Source: QYQD01 sp040754095
Lineage (GTDB): Bacteria > Desulfobacterota > QYQD01
Length of the DNA: 64,000 bases
Reading direction: 5' to 3'
Assembly (NCBI GenBank): GCA_040754095.1
Contig: JBFMFO010000004.1
Location: 1 to 64,000 of the forward strand
Below, piece after piece: positions 14,535 through 23,632 of the stretch. Both the position numbers and the translations under genes were made by a program. The notes under the pieces are model-generated. The model made no database searches, was not told where the DNA came from, and worked only from the letters and a program-made list of their open reading frames with translations. The stretch's first letter is position 1. Every line of letters starts with the position of its first letter.

Positions 14535-16457
14535 ATGGCATTACCAAATAAACCTTTAGGTGAACTCCCCGCAGTAGACAATCCGGAAATTGCGGAACAT
14601 GAGTGTGATATTCTTATCGTGGGCGGCGGTATGGCTGCCTGCGGAACGGCTTTTGAAATTAAAAAATGGGCTCCGAATGCCAAGACCATTCTTGTGGACA
14701 AGGCTGCTTTGGAGAGAAGCGGCGCAGTAGCCCAGGGTCTTTCGGCCATCAACACCTACCTGGGGGAAAACAAGCCGGATGATTATGTAAGGATGGTTAG
14801 AAACGACCTTATGGGTATCGTTCGCGAGGACCTTATCTATGATCTGGGCCGTCACGTGGATGACTCTGTTGACCTCTTTGAGGAATGGGGCCTGCCGGTC
14901 TGGAAGCAGAAAGGCGACGAAGGCAAGACCCTGAAAGAAGGCGGCAAACCGGTCCGCTCCGGTAGATGGCAGATCATGATCAACGGTGAGTCCTACAAGT
15001 GCATCGTGGCTGAGGCCGCCAAGATGGCCTTGGGTGACCAGAACATCATGGAGAGGGTATTCATTGTAAAGCTGCTTCTGGATGCCAATAAGCCCAACAC
15101 CATCGCCGGTGCGGTAGGCTTCAGCACCAGGGAAAACAAAGTCCACGTCTTTAAGTGCAAGACTATGATGGTCGCCTGTGGGGGCGCCGTCAACGTATTC
15201 AGACCGCGGTCTACGGGTGAAGGTATGGGCAGGGCCTGGTACCCGGTATGGAATGCCGGTTCCACCTATACCATGTGTGCCGAGGTCGGCGCTGAGTTGA
15301 CCATGATGGAAAACCGCTTCGTACCGGCACGCTTCAAAGACGGTTACGGTCCGGTGGGCGCCTGGTTCCTTCTCTTTAAGGCCAAGGCCATGAATGCCCT
15401 GGGTGAAAACTACATGGCCAAGAATAAGCACATGCTGGAAGAGTATCCACCCTACGGACTGGCCAAGGTCCCGGCCACCTGTCTGAGAAACCATCTTATG
15501 CTGAAGGAAATGTTGGATGGTCACGGTCCGATTATTATTGATACGGCTACGGCCCTGCAGGAACTCGGCAAGACTATGGATGCCAAGCAGTTCAAACATC
15601 TCGAGGCCGAGGCCTGGGAAGACTTTCTGGATATGAGCGTGGGCCAGGCCGGTCTCTGGGCCGGTATGAATATCGAACCGGAAAAAGTCCCCTCTGAGAT
15701 TATGCCTACTGAGCCTTATCTCCTCGGTTCGCACTCCGGTTGTTGCGGTATTTGGGTAAGCGGCCCGAATGAGGACTGGGTCCCGGCGGATTACAAATGG
15801 GGTTACAACCGTATGACTACGGTAAACGGCCTCTTTACAGCAGGTGATGGCGTCGGCGCATCCGGTCATAAATTCTCCTCCGGCTCCCATGCCGAGGGCC
15901 GTATGGCTGCCAAGTCCATGGCCAGGTATATTCGGGATAATGCCGGCTTTGCTCCGGCCCTGAAAAAGAGTGCAAAGGAACTGGCTGATGAGATCTATAA
16001 GCCGGTAAAGACCTACAACCAGTTCAAGGGCGCCAGCACCATGGCTGACGTCAACCCGAACTACATTAAGCCCAAGCATTTCATGCTCCGCCTGATCAAG
16101 GCCAGTGACGAGTATGGGGCAGGCGCAAATGCCAATTATATGACCAGCGGGCCCTTGCTGAAGAGATGTATGCAGCTTCTCCAGTGGCTGCGTGAGGACT
16201 CTGAGAAACTGGCGGCGGGCGATCTCCATGAACTCATGAGGGCATGGGAACAATATCACCGTCTGGGTACGGTAGAGTCCCATCTCCGCCACATACTCTT
16301 CAGGGAAGAGACCAGATATCCGGGCTTCTTTTACCGGTCAGACTTCCCGAAGGTTGACGAAGTGAACTGGAAGTGCTTTGTCAACTCCAAGTATGACCCT
16401 GATAAGAAGGAATGGTCGGTATTTAAGAAGGAGTGGAAGCAGATCATTCCGGAATAA
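14535..16457 (+). CDS. aprA: adenylylsulfate reductase alpha subunit
   Basis: This 640-residue FAD-containing catalytic subunit of the cytosolic APS reductase reduces APS to sulfite. The N-terminal dinucleotide fold is CDILIVGGGMAACGTAFEIK. SGAVAQGLSAINTYLG, ENRFVPARFKDGYGPVGAWF and GDGVGASGHKFSSGSHAEGR are hallmarks of AprA around FAD and substrate. The C-terminus, with KYDPDKKEWSVFKKEWKQII, matches dissimilatory enzymes. Gene order aprB-aprA and proximity to qmoABC are typical for sulfate reducers running in the reductive direction. Confidence 0.98.
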   Translation: MALPNKPLGELPAVDNPEIAEHECDILIVGGGMAACGTAFEIKKWAPNAKTILVDKAALERSGAVAQGLSAINTYLGENKPDDYVRMVRNDLMGIVREDLIYDLGRHVDDSVDLFEEWGLPVWKQKGDEGKTLKEGGKPVRSGRWQIMINGESYKCIVAEAAKMALGDQNIMERVFIVKLLLDANKPNTIAGAVGFSTRENKVHVFKCKTMMVACGGAVNVFRPRSTGEGMGRAWYPVWNAGSTYTMCAEVGAELTMMENRFVPARFKDGYGPVGAWFLLFKAKAMNALGENYMAKNKHMLEEYPPYGLAKVPATCLRNHLMLKEMLDGHGPIIIDTATALQELGKTMDAKQFKHLEAEAWEDFLDMSVGQAGLWAGMNIEPEKVPSEIMPTEPYLLGSHSGCCGIWVSGPNEDWVPADYKWGYNRMTTVNGLFTAGDGVGASGHKFSSGSHAEGRMAAKSMARYIRDNAGFAPALKKSAKELADEIYKPVKTYNQFKGASTMADVNPNYIKPKHFMLRLIKASDEYGAGANANYMTSGPLLKRCMQLLQWLREDSEKLAAGDLHELMRAWEQYHRLGTVESHLRHILFREETRYPGFFYRSDFPKVDEVNWKCFVNSKYDPDKKEWSVFKKEWKQIIPE

Positions 16458-16505
16458 TCGAGGTCAGAGGGAAGTGTTGAGTGCGTAACAAATGACAGAC
16501 CAATG

Positions 16506-16541
16506 CCTCCAGGCGTCGTAAAAGACGCCTGGAGGTTTTTT
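16506..16541 (+). terminator. terminator between aprA and qmoA
   Basis: CCTCCAGGCGTC (16506-16517) and GACGCCTGGAGG (16524-16535) form a perfect 12-bp stem with six T. No promoter is apparent in the 41 bases before qmoA, so qmoABC probably depends on partial read-through. This would set the Apr:Qmo ratio. Confidence 0.9.
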
Positions 16542-16582
16542 GGTGTCCTTAGAGCGAGAAAAAACGACCATGGAGGAATAGC

Positions 16583-17851
16583 ATGACATCTGGAACAGGT
16601 CCTGTAAGCGGAACCATACTAGTCGTTGGTGGGGGGATTAGCGGATTGACGGCTGCCCTGGAGGCGGCAGAGGTGGGATATGATGTTATATTGGTGGAGA
16701 AAAATCCATACCTTGGCGGCCGGGTAGCTCAGCTAAATAAGTATTTTCCAAAGCTATGTCCTCCAACATGTGGCTTGGAGATTAACTTCAAAAGAATAAA
16801 AACCAACCCCCATATCAAGTTTTATACTCTGGCCGAGGTGGATAAGGTTTCCGGGAGTCCCGGCAACTACGATGTGTCTGTGAAAATAACCCCTCGATAC
16901 GTAAATGAGAACTGTGTGGCCTGTAACGCCTGCGCTGAGGTGTGCCCGGTTACACGCGAAAATGACTTTAACTTTGGTATGAATACCAGTAAGGCGGCAT
17001 ATAAGCCGCATGACATGGCTTTTCCGATGCAATATGTTATTGACGGAAAGGTATGCCAGAAGGCAAGTTGCGCCAGATGCGTTGAGGTTTGTAAATACGA
17101 TGCCATCGATCTGAAGATGGAGCCGAAGACCCTGGATCTGAAGGTAGGCAGCATAGTCTGGGCTACGGGTTGGAAGCCCTATGATGCTACTAAAATGGAT
17201 AACCTCGGATTTGGAAAACATAAAAATGTCATTACCAATATGATGATGGAGAGATTAGCCGCGCCTAATGGACCGACTGCGGGTAAGATTTTACGGCCTT
17301 CCGATGGGAAGGAGATACAAAAGATCGCTTTTGTCCAGTGTGCCGGCTCCAGAGATGAAAACCATCTGCCATATTGTTCATATATTTGCTGTTTGGCCTC
17401 ATTGAAACAGGCAACTTATGTGGCTGAACAGTATCCGAAGGCGAAGATCTCTATATACTATATCGATATTCGAACCCCCGGCCGATATGAGAATTTCTAT
17501 CGTAAAGTCGCTGCCAATCCCAATATCTCGTTAATTAAAGGTAAGGTGGCGCAAATCGAGGAAGATCCCGCCACAAAGGATGTGACGGTGGTTGCTGAGA
17601 ATACGGCAACCGGAGCAAAAGTCCATGAAAGGGTGGATATGGCTGTCCTGGCCACGGGGATGCAGCCCGCCATGGCAGGGACGAATATCTCTCTTAACGT
17701 TCCATTGAACGAGAGCAGCTTTGTTCTGGCCGATCCACAGAGGGGAATTTCTGCCTGTGGTTGTGCCAAGGAACCCCTGGATGTTGTTTCCTGCGCTGAG
17801 ACTGCTACCGGAGCAGCGATGAAGGCTATTCAAACTTTGGTGAGGAGGTAG
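16583..17851 (+). CDS. qmoA: quinone-interacting membrane-bound oxidoreductase subunit A
   Basis: This 422-residue HdrA-like flavoprotein belongs to the Qmo complex that carries electrons from menaquinol to AprBA. The FAD site is TILVVGGGISGLTAALEAAE. Next comes YFPKLCPPTCGLEINFKRIK, then the cysteine clusters CVACNACAEVCP and CQKASCARCVEVCKYDAIDL. The second half resembles the HdrA core (FVQCAGSRDENHLPYCSYIC). The ATG follows TGGAGGAATAGC. It is four bases from qmoB. Confidence 0.95.
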   Translation: MTSGTGPVSGTILVVGGGISGLTAALEAAEVGYDVILVEKNPYLGGRVAQLNKYFPKLCPPTCGLEINFKRIKTNPHIKFYTLAEVDKVSGSPGNYDVSVKITPRYVNENCVACNACAEVCPVTRENDFNFGMNTSKAAYKPHDMAFPMQYVIDGKVCQKASCARCVEVCKYDAIDLKMEPKTLDLKVGSIVWATGWKPYDATKMDNLGFGKHKNVITNMMMERLAAPNGPTAGKILRPSDGKEIQKIAFVQCAGSRDENHLPYCSYICCLASLKQATYVAEQYPKAKISIYYIDIRTPGRYENFYRKVAANPNISLIKGKVAQIEEDPATKDVTVVAENTATGAKVHERVDMAVLATGMQPAMAGTNISLNVPLNESSFVLADPQRGISACGCAKEPLDVVSCAETATGAAMKAIQTLVRR

Positions 17852-17855
17852 GTAG

Positions 17856-20159
17856 ATGGAAAAGAAATACGGAGTATACATCTGTACCGGCTGTGATATC
17901 GGTAAATCACTTGATATAGAAAAGCTGTCCGCGGTAGCTGCCAGTTCCAAGGTTCCACTCTGTAAAAACCATCCTTTTCTGTGCAGTTCGGCCGGTGTTG
18001 ACCTGATAAAACAGGATATCGCAGGGGAGGGGGTCAATACCGTGATTATCGCTGCCTGTTCGCCAAGGGTCATGTATGACGTTTTTGACTTCGGCCCTGT
18101 ACTGGTGGAGAGGGTAAATCTGCGGGAAGGCGTGGTCTGGAGCCATGAGGCAAGAAAAGCCGGAGGCGAAGGAGAAGAGGCGGTTATTGATCCGGAGTTT
18201 CAGATGCTGGCCGAGGATTACCTGCGTATGGGGATTGTAAAGACCCAAAAAGGTGAGCTTCCTGAGCCTTATAAACCGGAAGAGGAGATTAATAAGAAAA
18301 TCCTGGTTATTGGCGGCGGTGTGACGGGTATGAGTGCGGCACTTGATGCGGCCAGCGTCGGCTATGAGGTCACTCTCGTGGAAAAAGAGAAGGAACTGGG
18401 CGGGTTTGCGGCCAGGCTCTATAAACAAGCGGCCAAGACCTACCCATATACTGATATAGAGACACCGGATATTAAGTCCAAGATCAGCGCGGTTAAAAGC
18501 CATGCGAAGATCGATGTCCGTACAGAGACGGAGGTAGCCCGTATAGCCGGTGCGCCGGGGCTATACCATGTCTCGTTTAAGCCGGCAGGGACTGAGACTG
18601 AGTGGGATGTGCCGCCTAAGGCAGCCGCTCCGGCAACTGAGGAAGCCAAACCGGCCGAGGGCGGAGAAGCCGCTGAGGTGGCGGCTGGCCGGGCATACAA
18701 GGATATCCTGCTTCAGGACGAGAATGCAGAACACTACGGCGCGGTAATATTGGCCACCGGATGGAGGCCTTACGATGCCAATAAACTGGATGCCCTGGGC
18801 TTTGGCAAGTATCCGAATGTGATTACCAACGTGATGATGGAGGATATGGCGGCGAAAGGCTCCCTGGTCCGGCCCTCGGATGGAAAGCCGGCAAAGAGTG
18901 TGGCCTTTATTCAGTGCGCCGGCCAGCGGGATGAGAAACATCTTCCGTACTGTTCCGCGACATGCTGTATCACCTCCCTCAAGCAGGCTAAATATGTGCG
19001 GGAACAGGGTGAAGACGCCAAGGCGTTTATTTTCTACAAGGATATGCGGACCCCGGGCCAGTATGAGAATTTCTATAAGAGCATGCAGCAGGATCCGGGG
19101 GTTTTCCTGACCAAGGGGGATGTGGTATCCATTACCGAGGATGCCAGGAAAGGATTAACCGTAGAGGTTGATAATACCCTTATTGGAGAAAAAATTGAGG
19201 TGAACGTGGACATGGTGGTCTTGGCCACCGGCATGGTCCCCACGACCCAGGATGAGGCCATTATTAATCTGGCCTACCGCCAAGGTCCCGGCTTGATAGA
19301 CCTGGAGTTATTTAATGGCTTTGCGGATTCCAACTTTATCTGTTTTCCTTACGAGACCAGGCGAACCGGTGTCTATGCGGCGGGCACGGTCCGGCAGCCG
19401 ATGACCATACCTATGTGTGAAGACGATGCGGCCGGCGCGGCCCTTAAGGCTATTCAGTGTATAGAATCGGCCTATAGGGGCGTGTCGGTTCATCCGCGTT
19501 CCGGGGATATGAGCTATCCGGAATTCTTCTTTGCCAGATGCACACAGTGTAAAAGGTGCACCGAAGAATGTCCGTTTGGGGCATTGGATGACGATGAGAG
19601 AGGAACGCCCAAGCCCAATCCCACGCGGTGCCGGCGCTGCGGTACCTGTATGGGGGCCTGCCCGGAGAGAATTATCGGATTCAAAAATTATAACATTGAC
19701 ATGATCGGCTCCATGGTGAAGTCCTTTGAAGTGCCGGAAGACGAAGGTATATACAGGGTTGTCGCCTTTGTCTGCGAGAATGATGCCTATCCGGCTATGG
19801 ACATGGCGGCTATGAAGGGGCTTAAGTTACCGGCGGGTATAAGGGTTATCCCGGTGCGTTGCCTGGGCTCGATGAATATGGTCTGGATTAAAGATGCCAT
19901 GTCCAGAGGCATCGATGGCGTTATCCTTTTGGGTTGCAAGTATGGCGATGATTATCAATGCCACTTTGCCAAGGGCAGTGAACTGGCCAACAGGCGTATG
20001 GATAACGTGGGCGAGACATTAAAATCTCTGGCCCTTGAATCAGAACGTGTTAAACTGGTACAGGTGGCCATTGACGAATATGATAAGATACCACAGATTT
20101 TCAATGAATTTATGGAGCAGATGGAGGCCATGGGCCCCAGCCCCATGAAAGGCTTTTAG
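17856..20159 (+). CDS. qmoB: quinone-interacting membrane-bound oxidoreductase subunit B
   Basis: This 767-residue HdrA/MvhD-like flavoprotein is a Qmo subunit. The N-terminus YGVYICTGCDIGKSLDIEKL leads into FAD fold ILVIGGGVTGMSAALDAASV near residue 149. The HdrA core is FIQCAGQRDEKHLPYCSATC. Two ferredoxin clusters, CTQCKRCTEECP and CRRCGTCMGACP, lie near 565-605. A C-terminal MvhD-type [2Fe-2S] domain carries CENDAYPA, RCLGSMN and GCKYGDDYQCHFAKG. An Ala/Pro/Glu-rich linker of about 30 residues near 250-275 is a low-complexity insertion. qmoC follows 12 bp downstream. Confidence 0.95.
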   Translation: MEKKYGVYICTGCDIGKSLDIEKLSAVAASSKVPLCKNHPFLCSSAGVDLIKQDIAGEGVNTVIIAACSPRVMYDVFDFGPVLVERVNLREGVVWSHEARKAGGEGEEAVIDPEFQMLAEDYLRMGIVKTQKGELPEPYKPEEEINKKILVIGGGVTGMSAALDAASVGYEVTLVEKEKELGGFAARLYKQAAKTYPYTDIETPDIKSKISAVKSHAKIDVRTETEVARIAGAPGLYHVSFKPAGTETEWDVPPKAAAPATEEAKPAEGGEAAEVAAGRAYKDILLQDENAEHYGAVILATGWRPYDANKLDALGFGKYPNVITNVMMEDMAAKGSLVRPSDGKPAKSVAFIQCAGQRDEKHLPYCSATCCITSLKQAKYVREQGEDAKAFIFYKDMRTPGQYENFYKSMQQDPGVFLTKGDVVSITEDARKGLTVEVDNTLIGEKIEVNVDMVVLATGMVPTTQDEAIINLAYRQGPGLIDLELFNGFADSNFICFPYETRRTGVYAAGTVRQPMTIPMCEDDAAGAALKAIQCIESAYRGVSVHPRSGDMSYPEFFFARCTQCKRCTEECPFGALDDDERGTPKPNPTRCRRCGTCMGACPERIIGFKNYNIDMIGSMVKSFEVPEDEGIYRVVAFVCENDAYPAMDMAAMKGLKLPAGIRVIPVRCLGSMNMVWIKDAMSRGIDGVILLGCKYGDDYQCHFAKGSELANRRMDNVGETLKSLALESERVKLVQVAIDEYDKIPQIFNEFMEQMEAMGPSPMKGF

Positions 20160-20171
20160 GAGGTATGTGAA

Positions 20172-21290
20172 ATGGCAGGTTATTCAGTTGATCCCGATGT
20201 TAAGTTTGTTAAGGAGATTCAGAAATTAGGCGGAGAGTCTCTGAAGAAGTGCTTCCAGTGCGCGACATGCTCGGTCATTTGTCCCCTGTCTTCAGACCAA
20301 AAGCCTTTCCCGCGAAAAGAGATGATCTGGGCGCAGTGGGGGTTGAAGGACAAGCTGGTCAAAAATGGCGACATTTGGGCATGCCACCAGTGCGGTGATT
20401 GTTCGACTTATTGCCCGCGCGGGGCTAGGCCGGGCGATGTCATAGCGGCGGCGCGCGCTTACGCTATCAGGGAATACGCCTTCCCAAGATTCATGGGCAA
20501 CCTGGTCGGCGAGGGTAAGTATCTGCCGGTGATTATGGCTATCCCCCTGGTGATAATCCTGCTGGTGCTTGCCGCCCTTGGGAATTTAAAGATCCCGGAG
20601 GGCGAGATTGTTTATTCGAAGTTTTTGCCGATCAAGTTTGTGGATTCCATATTTTTGCCCTTTGCCGGTCTGGCTATAATTTCCCTGGGTCTGGGGTTAA
20701 GGAACTTTTGGAATGACATGAGTCCCAGCCGTTACAGGCATCTGGTCGGGCGAAACTTTTTAAAGTCATTGGTGGAGACCATTGCCGAGGTGCTGGGGCA
20801 CGTGCGTTTTAGAAAGTGCGGGACAAACGTGGGGCGCTTTACCGCCCATCTGGCCGTGTTTTACGGGTTTGTCGGTCTCTTTACAACTACTAATATCGTG
20901 GTGTTTTACGAATATATCCTCCATCGGGAGACACCCCTGCCGTTATATGATCCGGCCAAGATCATCGGGAATATCAGCGCGATTATTCTCTTTATCGGTA
21001 TTTCCCTGGTTATAAGGAACAGGCTGGCGAACCCGGATCAAAGCAGTTCTTATTTTGACTGGGCGCTTATCCTCATGATATTAGGCGTAACGGTATCCGG
21101 GATACTTACGGAACTTTTACGGCTGGCGGATATTGCCACCCTCGCCTATCCGATGTACGTTCTTCACCTGATGTTTGTCTTCTATATCATAGGATACTTA
21201 CCCTATTCCAAGCTGGCGCATATGGTGTACCGTACGGTAGCCTTGGCTTACAAAAGACATATAGAGACAAAGTCGGAGCGTGTCAGGTAA
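20172..21290 (+). CDS. qmoC: quinone-interacting membrane-bound oxidoreductase subunit C
   Basis: This 372-residue fusion has an HdrC-like Fe-S domain (CFQCATCSVICP and CHQCGDCSTYCP, two [4Fe-4S] sites, residues about 20-90) and an HdrE/NarI-like membrane domain with roughly six helices, the presumed b-haem and menaquinol site. It anchors Qmo in the cytoplasmic membrane. The ATG follows AGGAGGTATGTGAA. It ends 21 bp before a strong terminator that closes the apr-qmo region. Confidence 0.95.
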   Translation: MAGYSVDPDVKFVKEIQKLGGESLKKCFQCATCSVICPLSSDQKPFPRKEMIWAQWGLKDKLVKNGDIWACHQCGDCSTYCPRGARPGDVIAAARAYAIREYAFPRFMGNLVGEGKYLPVIMAIPLVIILLVLAALGNLKIPEGEIVYSKFLPIKFVDSIFLPFAGLAIISLGLGLRNFWNDMSPSRYRHLVGRNFLKSLVETIAEVLGHVRFRKCGTNVGRFTAHLAVFYGFVGLFTTTNIVVFYEYILHRETPLPLYDPAKIIGNISAIILFIGISLVIRNRLANPDQSSSYFDWALILMILGVTVSGILTELLRLADIATLAYPMYVLHLMFVFYIIGYLPYSKLAHMVYRTVALAYKRHIETKSERVR

Positions 21291-21311
21291 CGATTGCCGA
21301 CTGAATCAAAT

Positions 21312-21349
21312 AAAAAAGCCCCGTGGGATATGTCCCACGGGGCTTTTTT
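21312..21349. terminator. bidirectional terminator after qmoC
   Basis: AAAAAAGCCCCGTGGGA and TCCCACGGGGCTTTTTT pair completely around a four-base loop, giving A and T tracts on both sides. Confidence 0.95.
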
Positions 21350-21511
21350 AGGTTTTAAGACATTCCTGTGGAGACTTTTTTATCTTGCTGCCTTTTGCAA
21401 TAATATTTGCATTTAGTAGCACTAGATGCAACTGCAAAGACTTAATAAAGACTTTAAGTGAACCGATTTGACTTCTAATGCCCCGTGCGGAAGCACGGGG
21501 TTCTTTACTTC

Positions 21512-21820
21512 AAAAAAAATGAATTGGGGCATTTCCAATTCGGTTTGGTTCAGGGACAAATCGACTATAGGATAGAAAAAGTTGGCGAAATCGAAAGGCT
21601 CGAATTCACATGGCAAGGTCAAGATGAAGATGATGAAGCACTAGGGCGAGGATGGGCTGTCATCAAGAACGATTATATAGAGGGTAGGTTCTATTTTCAT
21701 TTAGGGGATAATTCCTCGTTTAAAGCAAAAAAAATAATTTGTTATAATCTCCGCGTCCACGGGATGACGAGGACCATGCCGCCTGTGACGCAGGCGTTGA
21801 GCCTCTGTACGCGCGCTTGA
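21512..21820 (+). pseudogene. 3' fragment of an uncharacterised gene
   Basis: About 100 residues reading KKNELGHFQFGLVQGQIDYR, then ERLEFTWQGQDEDDEALGRG and RFYFHLGDNSSFKAKK look like the C-terminal part of a widespread small uncharacterised protein (the GRGWA...F.HLGD.S.F.A pattern). No proper start exists: the open frame runs back into the palindrome CCCCGTGC/GCACGGGG at 21481-21500, a REP-like repeat also seen at 42281 and 45958. I read it as a gene whose 5' part was replaced when that repeat arrived. The last ~20 codons are probably not native. Confidence 0.45.
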
Positions 21821-21853
21821 CGTTAATCACGAGATGCGTTACTATATTATAAC

Positions 21854-22132
21854 ATGATTAAATCATTCAAGTGTGAATACACCGAAGCTCTCTCAAAAGG
21901 CCAGCGTGTCAGGCAGTTTGTGAACATCGCTAAGGTGGCACGGCGTAAACTTAGACAGCTTGAGATCGCCGGTCGACTTGAAGATTTGAGGGTGCCACCC
22001 AGCAATCACCTTGAGGCACTCAAGGGTGATCGTTCCGGTCAATACAGCATTCGTATCAACGATCAGTGGCGTGTCTGCTTTCGTTGGACGGATGCAGGTG
22101 CAGAAAATGTGGAAATCGTCGATTACCACTAA
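21854..22132 (+). CDS. higB: HigB-type toxin
   Basis: This 92-residue RelE/ParE-superfamily toxin reads VARRKLRQLEIAGRLEDLRV, PPSNHLEALKGDRSGQYSIR, INDQWRVCFRW and ends in VDYH. The NH.EAL.GDR.GQYSIRINDQWRVCF.W core is diagnostic of HigB, a ribosome-dependent mRNA interferase. It precedes higA by 12 bp, the inverted toxin-first order of HigBA. The whole pair lies between a gene remnant and a decayed attC-like fold. Confidence 0.9.
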   Translation: MIKSFKCEYTEALSKGQRVRQFVNIAKVARRKLRQLEIAGRLEDLRVPPSNHLEALKGDRSGQYSIRINDQWRVCFRWTDAGAENVEIVDYH

Positions 22133-22144
22133 GGAGAGTCCATT

Positions 22145-22483
22145 ATGAGCAAGCTCGATCCTATTACTCCCGGCGAGATTCTCTTGGAAGAGTTTCTAAA
22201 ACCTATGAGTCTTAGCCAGTACCGCTTGGCCAAGGAAATTGGCGTTCCTGCTCAGCGTATCAGTGAGATTGTCGCAGGCAAGCGTTCGATCACAGCCGAT
22301 ACTGATTTACGGTTGTGCCGGTTTTTTGGTTTGTCCAACGGCTATTGGTTGCGCGCTCAGGCTGCCCACGACACGGAGGTTGCAGAACGCACCCTTGGCC
22401 CATCGCTAAAGAAAATCAAACCCTGGGCTGCGTCTGCGGCCCAACAAGGCGCTCCAGCAGATGCTCGCACCTCGCACGGCTGA
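22145..22483 (+). CDS. higA: HigA-type antitoxin
   Basis: This 112-residue XRE-type HTH antitoxin starts with the HigA signature DPITPGEILLEEFLKPMSLS. The HTH is YRLAKEIGVPAQRISEIVAG, followed by FFGLSNGYWLRAQAAHD. The last ~20 residues (AAQQGAPADARTSHG) are read from the attC-like sequence at 22439-22496 and are not part of the family, so the gene appears to run through its cassette end. The ATG follows AAGGAGAGTCCATT. Confidence 0.9.
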   Translation: MSKLDPITPGEILLEEFLKPMSLSQYRLAKEIGVPAQRISEIVAGKRSITADTDLRLCRFFGLSNGYWLRAQAAHDTEVAERTLGPSLKKIKPWAASAAQQGAPADARTSHG

Positions 22484-22496
22484 GCTTTTCGTGCGG
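22439..22496 (+). other. degenerate attC-like site at the end of higBA
   Basis: The left box is GCCCAAC (22439-22445). The arms GCTCCAGC and GGCTGAGC pair with one extra C. The right core GTGCGG has lost the GTT consensus. The form matches attC1 closely, suggesting higBA was once an integron cassette inserted outside the array. Confidence 0.45.
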
Positions 22497-22515
22497 ATCG
22501 AATACGGATTTTGAC

Positions 22516-23379
22516 CTAAGGCGTAGCCTTCGCAGCCGCTTGTCCGGCTTTTTCCCTCAGTTCCCTCACCTTGGCCTGCAATACCTCGTCCTTGAGCTTG
22601 ACCGCCTCTGCCCCGAAAAGGGCGGACTTCAGCCAGTCAAACCCAAATTTCATCAGCTCTAAGTCATCCTTTTTTATTTTTGCTATAGTTTCATCGCTTA
22701 TATTATATTTTTCCAGAAATGAGCTTTCAAAAACAAACCGCCTGAATTTATCAATATCCGAATAGACCATAAAGAACATCTGTAGGGCCTGTTGGCTAAG
22801 CTCAGCAGTAGGACCATAGGATTTTTTCCTGAGGATAATCTCCATCCAGCCTCTATTCATTTCATCATATATATCCACACCCTGGTCTTTTCTCCATTCT
22901 TCTATGGTCCATTCCTTATCTTCCTGAAACCCGAGGCAGTGATTCTCTTTAACCATGAAATAGAAATCCTCTTCCCTGACACTCGCCTCATTCTTCTCTT
23001 TAAACGTAGTCCTGCCCACGGGATAGTACCTGCAGGTTGAAGGGCGATCGGAATATATCGTACAACCCTCCGGGGTTACAAACGGACAGCGTTCGTCTTT
23101 CCCCTCAAGCATCTTTAAGGTAATTACCGGAAGCTGGGTATGGCCGAGGAATTCAAGCTTGGTGTATTTTGAAAGAAACTCTTCTGAGGACATACCAAGG
23201 CGATTTTTGATGCGAATTATGTCATAGGGCGGCAAGATTATATTGATGCCACGGCAGCAAAGGGTAAAACATTTTACGCCCTTATGGCATCGGAACCTAA
23301 ACCGGCTGTCAGGGGTATATTTAGTCGGTTCTATCATGGATTTTTCTACAGGCCTTTGTCTTGTTTTTTGCTCTTCCAT
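22516..23379 (-). CDS. YkgJ family cysteine-cluster protein
   Basis: This 287-residue protein of the YkgJ/UPF0153 family is proposed to chelate zinc or iron. RFRCHKGVKCFTLCCRGINI followed by ILPPYDIIRIKNRLG and then CPFVTPEGCTIYSDRPSTCR give the CxxxxxC...CC...C...C...C pattern. The C-terminal half is helical with an Ala/Lys-rich tail. The ATG start opens MEEQKTRQRPVEKSM. It is transcribed away from mraZ, from the other side of a ~250-bp gap, and is the second member of this family in the window. Function is unknown; proximity to cell-division genes may be accidental. Confidence 0.85.
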   Translation of the reverse strand: MEEQKTRQRPVEKSMIEPTKYTPDSRFRFRCHKGVKCFTLCCRGINIILPPYDIIRIKNRLGMSSEEFLSKYTKLEFLGHTQLPVITLKMLEGKDERCPFVTPEGCTIYSDRPSTCRYYPVGRTTFKEKNEASVREEDFYFMVKENHCLGFQEDKEWTIEEWRKDQGVDIYDEMNRGWMEIILRKKSYGPTAELSQQALQMFFMVYSDIDKFRRFVFESSFLEKYNISDETIAKIKKDDLELMKFGFDWLKSALFGAEAVKLKDEVLQAKVRELREKAGQAAAKATP

Positions 23380-23541
23380 ATATCCTACCTTTAAAAGACT
23401 ATTGATCCGTAAAAACTACCTTAATAACGGCTTAGTGTAAAGGATATTTTTCCCGGCATAGCTTTCTAAGCCCGGGTCCGGTAATAGCATACGTTTCGGA
23501 TGGCTATATGCTTCTTATGCCTATTATGTGGGCATTTTTTC

Positions 23542-23607
23542 TTGACAAATTAAAGCCCTGGCCATATAGTGGCGAAAAGGGGAGTAAAGTGGATTAAAGT
23601 GGGGCAA
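23542..23607 (+). promoter_or_regulatory. dcw promoter with MraZ operator repeats
   Basis: TTGACA at 23542-23547, 17 bases and TATAGT at 23565-23570 make a near-consensus promoter. Starting inside the -10 box are four 10-bp direct repeats, AGTGGCGAAA, AGGGGAGTAA, AGTGGATTAA and AGTGGGGCAA (23568-23607). Repeats with a GTGG/TGGG core at ten-base spacing are the known target of MraZ, so the cluster is probably autorepressed. Confidence 0.85.
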
Positions 23608-23632
23608 AATCTATTTCGGAGGCAGAAATAGG

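Noticed and set aside
14556..16292. 578-codon open frame on the minus strand opposite aprA
   Set aside because: It is an antisense shadow of a high-GC, strongly conserved gene and has no family features or ribosome binding site.
16542..16582. A separate promoter for qmoA
   Set aside because: Only about 41 bases follow the aprA terminator and no -35/-10 pair with 16-18 spacing is present.
23568..23607. Four 10-bp repeats as a mini CRISPR or iteron array
   Set aside because: Unit size, GTGG core and position before mraZ fit the MraZ operator; there are no spacers.
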